Below are positions 5,556-8,451 of a stretch of 8,451 bases of DNA, piece after piece. The position numbers and the translations under genes were made by a program. How positions within the stretch are numbered: the stretch's first letter is position 1; the number at the start of each line of letters is the position of its first letter. This DNA is from Candidatus Gottesmanbacteria bacterium (GTDB lineage: Bacteria; Patescibacteriota; Microgenomatia; UBA10105; UBA927): contig JAPLWC010000093.1 of NCBI GenBank assembly GCA_026396845.1, forward strand, positions 1 through 8,451, read 5' to 3'. The notes beneath the pieces were generated by a model. The model was not told where the DNA came from and did no database searches. It worked only from the letters and a program-made list of their open reading frames with translations.

Positions 5556-5796
5556 GTCCGTAAATAGCGCCGCTCGCGAGGTCCTGAAGAAATTCAAGCT
5601 CCATTTCCATCATCTGATTGCCGATTTCATCTTCTGACTCGACATGCTCCGTTAGGGCTTTCTTATCCAAATTCTTATCACCAATAGATATGGAGATATC
5701 GTGCGGCATAACGGTGAGTCTGGCTAAAACAAGCTCCTTAAGCTTATTCTTTTCTTCTTCTGTTAATTTTAATTGGTCCAGAGTTTGATCGGTCAT
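5548..5796 (-). CDS. Hypothetical small protein, 82 aa, second gene of the peptidase cassette
   Basis: I do not recognise this acidic protein. Residues 10-30 (KLTEEEKNKLKELVLARLTV) look like one amphipathic helix, PHDISISIGDKNLDKKALTE (31-50) a short strand plus helix start, and EDEIGNQMMEMELEFLQDLA (55-74) a strongly amphipathic, methionine-rich helix suited to protein-protein contact. No signal peptide, membrane segment or cysteine. Its ATG overlaps the stop of the 61-aa gene as ATGA (5793-5796), and its own last 8 nt overlap the peptidase start, so all three are made from one message in fixed ratio. A role as inhibitor, adaptor or substrate of the peptidase is inferred only from this arrangement. 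Confidence 0.75.
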   Translation of the reverse strand: MTDQTLDQLKLTEEEKNKLKELVLARLTVMPHDISISIGDKNLDKKALTEHVESEDEIGNQMMEMELEFLQDLASGAIYGHE

Positions 5797-5978
5797 GGTA
5801 AAATTTTAAGACTTGTCAACGATTCCAACACTTGTTTTCCCTTCGGCGTATCCTGTTCTATCTCTAATTTTGCAGATTTCCATGTCAGCGGTTCGCCGTC
5901 AACAACTGCCACAATTTCATCCCTGGCGCCGAGCGGCAAATTCGCATACACCTTGAGAAATTGGGTCTTTTTATCCAT
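5793..5978 (-). CDS. Hypothetical small protein, 61 aa, first gene of the peptidase cassette
   Basis: I do not recognise this protein. It starts MDKKTQFLKVYANLPLGARD, followed by a hydrophobic strand EIVAVVDGEPLTW (21-33) and a charged helix-like C-terminal half (KSAKLEIEQDTPKGKQVLES, then LTSLKILP). It is cytoplasmic and has no cysteine. The ATG at 5978 has AGGTG 4 nt upstream (5983-5987) as a plausible ribosome-binding site, and an extended -10 promoter (5990-5998). It shares a 4-nt ATGA overlap with the 82-aa gene. Its size and position suggest a regulatory or structural partner of the cassette. Confidence 0.7.
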   Translation of the reverse strand: MDKKTQFLKVYANLPLGARDEIVAVVDGEPLTWKSAKLEIEQDTPKGKQVLESLTSLKILP

Positions 5979-5989
5979 GGAACACCTTT

Positions 5990-5998
5990 ACTATACCA
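5990..5998 (-). promoter_or_regulatory. Extended -10 promoter of the peptidase cassette
   Basis: TGGTATAGT on the minus strand is TGn plus a 5/6 -10 box, ending 11 bases before the ATG at 5978. Transcription would start close to the AGGTG site, giving a very short leader. The element overlaps the stop of the truncated mltG-like stub. Confidence 0.45.
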
Positions 5999-6001
5999 CA
6001 A

Positions 6002-6039
6002 AAACAATAATCTTCATCACCAACCACTTATGCAGGATT
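6002..6039 (-). repeat. Direct repeat R1: truncated copy of the mltG 5' end
   Basis: On the minus strand this copy reads CTG (in place of the ATG of mltG) then HKWLVMKIIVFVV and stops at TAG (5991-5993). It matches the real mltG start (4859-4896) at 34 of 38 bases. Two codon changes alter the protein (V to M, I to V) and one is silent. It is therefore a 14-codon remnant or a duplicated target sequence, placed just upstream of the peptidase-cassette promoter. Confidence 0.75.
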
Positions 6040-6072
6040 CTTTCCATTTTATACCCAATTCACTTTAGATTG

Positions 6073-6081
6073 TGATATTCT
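6073..6081 (+). promoter_or_regulatory. Weak extended -10 element upstream of the methyltransferase-like gene
   Basis: TGATATTCT has the TGn extension and a 4/6 -10 box, ending 10 bases before the ATG at 6092. The leader would be only a few bases. The AGGA directly before the ATG is too close to be a normal ribosome-binding site. Confidence 0.3.
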
Positions 6082-6091
6082 ACATCCAGGA

Positions 6092-6529
6092 ATGAAAAAC
6101 AAATCGACTCTCCTGGTTTTTTTGCAAAAATTATTCATTTTACTTTTTCTCATCTCCGGCCCGCTTTTGGCAAAAAATACCTATCTGCTGACTATTGAGC
6201 TCTTCGCAATTGCCCTGGGCGCCTGGGCAATAATTACTATGATGAGGAAAAGCAAATTCAGCGATCACCCGGAACCCGCCCAAAATGCGCGCCTGCTGGA
6301 TACCGGGCCGTACCGCTATATCCGCAATCCCATGTATTCTGCCATACTGCTCGGATTTGGCGCGCTCCTGTTGGATTCCTTTTCGCTTGTCCGACTTTCA
6401 ATCTATATCGTTGAGGCCGTCATACTCCTGAAGAAAATATCAATCGAAGAAACCCTCCTGCCGGAGAAATTCAAAGGCTACCCCGCCTACAAATCCCGCA
6501 CCCGCCGCCTGATCCCGTTCCTCTACTAA
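6092..6529 (+). CDS. Isoprenylcysteine carboxyl methyltransferase-like membrane protein (ICMT/PEMT superfamily)
   Basis: The 145-aa product has four probable membrane segments (about 9-27, 31-50, 82-96, 98-114) and the family signature: TGPYRYIRNPMYSAILL (71-87) followed by IEETLLPEKFKGYPAYKSRT (118-137) and RRLIP (138-142). In this superfamily the GxxRxxRNPxY segment, the EE pair and the Y..Y..R tail form the S-adenosylmethionine and substrate site in the membrane. Bacterial members are annotated as isoprenylcysteine or phospholipid methyltransferases, mostly without a proven substrate. Length is normal for bacterial members. It is transcribed away from the peptidase cassette; the 5' region between them holds the mltG stub. 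The following gene starts 34 nt later on the same strand. Confidence 0.85.
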   Translation: MKNKSTLLVFLQKLFILLFLISGPLLAKNTYLLTIELFAIALGAWAIITMMRKSKFSDHPEPAQNARLLDTGPYRYIRNPMYSAILLGFGALLLDSFSLVRLSIYIVEAVILLKKISIEETLLPEKFKGYPAYKSRTRRLIPFLY

Positions 6530-6551
6530 AATAGATTTTGGCCCGTACTAA

Positions 6552-6560
6552 TGATATGAT
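6552..6560 (+). promoter_or_regulatory. Possible extended -10 element before the cysteine-rich gene
   Basis: TGATATGAT combines TGn with a 5/6 -10 box. It lies only 3 bases before the proposed TTG start, so the true start codon or the promoter assignment must shift slightly if transcription begins here. Confidence 0.25.
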
Positions 6561-6563
6561 CTG

Positions 6564-6881
6564 TTGTCTATTGTAGAAACGCTGTGTCGAATCGGAAATC
6601 ACTGGTGCATCGAATGCTGTGAAAAACGGCCGTGCCCCGTTCTTTTGGGTCCGCTACCTGACGGATCGGTCGGGTGTACCAGGCATACAACGAACCCGTC
6701 TGCTGATATCCGCGAACCGGATCTCTGCGTCGATTTCAATTGTCTGACCTTATATGGGCATACCAGCGACCGGGATATTCGGGAAATCCGCGGGATCATT
6801 AACAGTCTACCACCCGGCCAATTCCCCATGAGCCAAGTATTCCAAAAAATGGTTCCCACTTCCCCCGCACCCGCCGCCTAA
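6564..6881 (+). CDS. Cysteine-rich putative metal-binding protein, 105 aa
   Basis: The product has eight cysteines in its first 60 residues: C8, C15, C18, C19 (WCIECCE), C24 (CP), C38 (GCTRH), C55 and C60 (LCVDFNC), plus His13 and His41. The spacing recalls the CxxCxxCC (YkgJ-like) zinc or iron cluster proteins, although the exact motif differs, so this is a resemblance rather than an identification. The C-terminal 40 residues are cysteine-free and end in a proline/alanine tail. The only in-frame start before the cysteines is TTG at 6564 (or CTG at 6561); no Shine-Dalgarno is visible. It may be co-transcribed with the methyltransferase-like gene (34-nt gap). It ends 4 nt into the convergent nuclease gene. 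Confidence 0.65.
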   Translation: MSIVETLCRIGNHWCIECCEKRPCPVLLGPLPDGSVGCTRHTTNPSADIREPDLCVDFNCLTLYGHTSDRDIREIRGIINSLPPGQFPMSQVFQKMVPTSPAPAA

Positions 6882-7603
6882 TGTTTCTCCCCCTTCCCCA
6901 GTAACTCATGCATATCCTTATAAAATGTGCAATTATCACACTCCGGATTTAAGCCGGGGTACGGGCCTTTTAATAGTTTCACGATATCACGGAGCATGTT
7001 CTCAATATTGATACCGCTTATATCAACCCTATCAACATGTCCGGAAAACGGTATTTCGATAACCGTGCCGTGGGCATCCGTGATGAAATAGTGTAAAAGA
7101 TAAGCGCGGTCCGAAACCGGAAATCCCGCGTGCTGAAACATATACGCATAGGCGGCCAACTGATACCGGTAATACTTCTGTTTATCCTCCTTCGGCGCAT
7201 ACCCTGAAGATTTATAGTCGGCCGGTATGAGCCTGCCGTCGGCCTCCATAAAGACATCATCAATTTTCCCCCGCAACATGTATCCGACTTTCGCATTCAC
7301 CACTTCCAAATGGTTTGCACTACTTCTCCATGCATTGAGCTTTTCAAGATCACGGAATACCGTAACTCCCTCTTTCACAAGCTGATCCGCTTCCGGCGGA
7401 AATTTTCTGTCTATACGGAACAAATCGTAGCGCTCCTTGAGAATGCTATCGAGGGCCATGTTCAAGAGCGGCGGAAACCCGCTCACTTTACCGAGATGGT
7501 ATTGTACCCAATAACACGATTGGCACTGCGTGAATTCATACAACCCGCTGGGACTGATCTTAAACAATTTCCCTTTCTCAACTTCCGGTTTTATTTGCGT
7601 CAT
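6878..7603 (-). CDS. PD-(D/E)XK nuclease, RecB/Cas4-like, with probable Fe-S cysteines
   Basis: The 241-aa product fits the PDDEXK_1 (RecB-like) fold. SPSGLYEFTQCQSCYW (17-32) is the N-terminal segment of the family, MLRGKIDDVF (109-118) supplies the metal-binding Asp, LIPADYKSS (125-133) is the D-x-K motif with Asp129 and Lys131, and YYRYQLAAYAYMF (144-156) is the QxxxY motif. Cysteines 27 and 30 near the start and 222 and 225 (ECDNC) near the end are where Cas4 and AddB-type nucleases hold a 4Fe-4S cluster, although Cas4 uses a 1+3 arrangement. Expected activity is metal-dependent cutting of single-stranded or end-exposed DNA. No CRISPR array or other cas gene is in the window. Stop codons overlap the convergent cysteine-rich gene by 4 nt. 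Confidence 0.85.
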   Translation of the reverse strand: MTQIKPEVEKGKLFKISPSGLYEFTQCQSCYWVQYHLGKVSGFPPLLNMALDSILKERYDLFRIDRKFPPEADQLVKEGVTVFRDLEKLNAWRSSANHLEVVNAKVGYMLRGKIDDVFMEADGRLIPADYKSSGYAPKEDKQKYYRYQLAAYAYMFQHAGFPVSDRAYLLHYFITDAHGTVIEIPFSGHVDRVDISGINIENMLRDIVKLLKGPYPGLNPECDNCTFYKDMHELLGKGEKH

Positions 7604-7631
7604 ACATTTATCTGCGGTTTGCCTGCCCGCC

Positions 7632-7660
7632 CTTAGTCCACGACGAAGTCGGGACGTAAG
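7632..7660. repeat. Imperfect hairpin/repeat between the two nuclease genes
   Basis: CTTA-GTCC-a-CGAC / gaa / GTCG-GGAC-g-TAAG forms a 12-bp stem with two single-base bulges and a 3-base loop. It is preceded by a GCCTGCCCGCCC tract. There is no T-run after it on either strand, so I call it a CPR-type dispersed palindrome rather than an intrinsic terminator, although it could still affect readthrough. Confidence 0.5.
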
Positions 7661-7686
7661 TGGGGATTGTAATATTGAGACATATT

Positions 7687-8451
7687 TTACAACTTGTCCA
7701 TAATCTCTATTATTCTATTTGCTAATTCTCGCTTTTCTATCATAAATTCATTATATTTTGATTTATCTGGGTGATTAAGTCCTACTGTAAACACTCTGTC
7801 TCCAGTTTTCTTTTTATCGTTTTGCGTAAGCCTTAAGAAGTCTGGTGAAGGAATACAGAAAATTTGATCAAATAGATCTCCCTGTGTTAAGTCATAAAAC
7901 ACAAACACTAAAAGATACTTTTCTTTATTTGCTAATGATTTCTCTTTAACAGTAGAAACAAATCCCCTATTTCTATCAAATCCATAAGTCGATTTTACTT
8001 GTACATATACTATTTCGAATTTCCTTTTCCTTTTCACTATTAAATCAATACCTTCATCGTCGCTAATAGGTTTATAACAAGATAGGCCTTCTTTTCCATA
8101 AATAGTAATTAGCTCCGCCACTCGAGCTTCTGCAACGTCTCCTTTTTGTTTTGTACTTAGGTTATTTGAAATAGGAAAATTATATATTTTTGTGATCGCG
8201 TTTCCATCTTTATTGTAATGGATGTGTTTTTTCTGAATATAATTATTATATTTCTTATTAATATCAGCTCTCTGGTTAATAAAATAATATCCCGGCTTGT
8301 GCCTTATAAAAAGTGACTGTTCTGCATTGGTAACTATATCCATAGATAATTGTGCATTCATAGTCGCCCAGGGGGTTCTGCCTTCTGTAACAAGAAGGCC
8401 CTTTTTAATCGCAATATCGGTTATTTCCCTATAATGAAGCGGTCTCCCAAC
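7687..8451 (-). CDS. HARE-HTH-like plus PD-(D/E)XK restriction endonuclease-like protein (5' end outside window)
   Basis: The frame is open without a stop from the right edge to TAA at 7687, giving 254 visible residues. The ATG at 8361 is internal: the 30 residues before it read VGRPLHYREITDIAIKKGLL, then VTEGRTPWAT, and continue into MNAQLSMDI...FIRHKPGYYFI. This pattern (short helix, G-TPWATMNAxL, then a PGxYxL-like wing) matches the HARE-HTH domain shared by HB1, ASXL and some restriction enzymes. A linker follows, then a nuclease core: KGDVAEARV (Glu108), DDEGIDLIV (Asp136) and VYVQVKSTYGF (Gln151-Lys153), the E...D...QxK active site. Codon use is distinctly AT-rich, a sign of transfer. 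Probable role: cutting of incoming or modified DNA. Confidence 0.8.
   Translation of the reverse strand, partial: VGRPLHYREITDIAIKKGLLVTEGRTPWATMNAQLSMDIVTNAEQSLFIRHKPGYYFINQRADINKKYNNYIQKKHIHYNKDGNAITKIYNFPISNNLSTKQKGDVAEARVAELITIYGKEGLSCYKPISDDEGIDLIVKRKRKFEIVYVQVKSTYGFDRNRGFVSTVKEKSLANKEKYLLVFVFYDLTQGDLFDQIFCIPSPDFLRLTQNDKKKTGDRVFTVGLNHPDKSKYNEFMIEKRELANRIIEIMDKL

Noticed and set aside
5556..5597. Longer N-terminus of the cysteine peptidase (14 extra residues)
   Set aside because: It would overlap the 82-aa gene by 50 bases; the conserved fold starts after the ATG at 5555, which shows the usual short overlap.
7018..7296. Minus-strand 92-codon frame inside the RecB-like nuclease
   Set aside because: It is an out-of-frame shadow of a gene with clear nuclease motifs.
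6878..7660. CRISPR-Cas locus suggested by the Cas4-like nuclease
   Set aside because: No direct-repeat array, no cas1/cas2 or other cas gene is visible, and the cysteine pattern is 2+2 rather than the Cas4 1+3.

Overview
The window looks like a chromosomal piece of a Patescibacteria (Candidate Phyla Radiation, CPR) genome. The evidence is compact gene spacing, many small proteins of unknown function, weak or absent Shine-Dalgarno sites with start codons very close to promoter -10 boxes, and several copies of the short palindromic repeats I associate with CPR genomes. One repeat copy is translated inside MltG as a low-complexity peptide. This taxonomic reading is an inference from style and remembered repeat families; no rRNA or ribosomal protein gene is present to confirm it.

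Left part (1-2395): the window opens with the tail of an XRE-type helix-turn-helix regulator (+). Convergent to it is a two-gene minus-strand operon: a cytoplasmic trypsin-like serine peptidase whose last codons overlap a 100-aa protein resembling the 4-fold beta flower family. Divergent from the peptidase is a small GIY-YIG endonuclease with CPR-type repeat copies in inverted orientation on both sides. Then come an unrecognised 111-aa gene and an unrecognised 39-aa small ORF (both -), each with a good -10 box.

Centre (2396-6091): a DegV-family fatty-acid-binding protein (+), an unrecognised 149-aa gene (-), and a four-gene minus-strand run of 61 aa, 82 aa, a clan CD (caspase/gingipain-like) cysteine peptidase, and MltG. 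The first three form a tightly overlapped cassette. It is bracketed by 38-bp imperfect direct repeats, one being the start of mltG and the other a truncated stub of the same sequence upstream of the cassette promoter. This suggests that the peptidase cassette was inserted at the 5' end of mltG, and it is the most interesting structure in the window.

Right part (6092-8451): an isoprenylcysteine-methyltransferase-like membrane protein (+), a cysteine-rich small protein (+), a PD-(D/E)XK (RecB/Cas4-like) nuclease with four cysteines placed like an Fe-S cluster (-), and a second PD-(D/E)XK enzyme (-). The last runs off the right edge and carries an N-terminal HARE-HTH-like domain, an architecture known from restriction endonucleases. 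On lines I sampled, this gene is clearly more AT-rich (about 30% GC) than the mltG and RecB-like genes (about 50%), so it was probably acquired. The window thus mixes housekeeping functions (cell wall, lipid binding) with proteases and nucleases of the kind found in defence or mobile modules.
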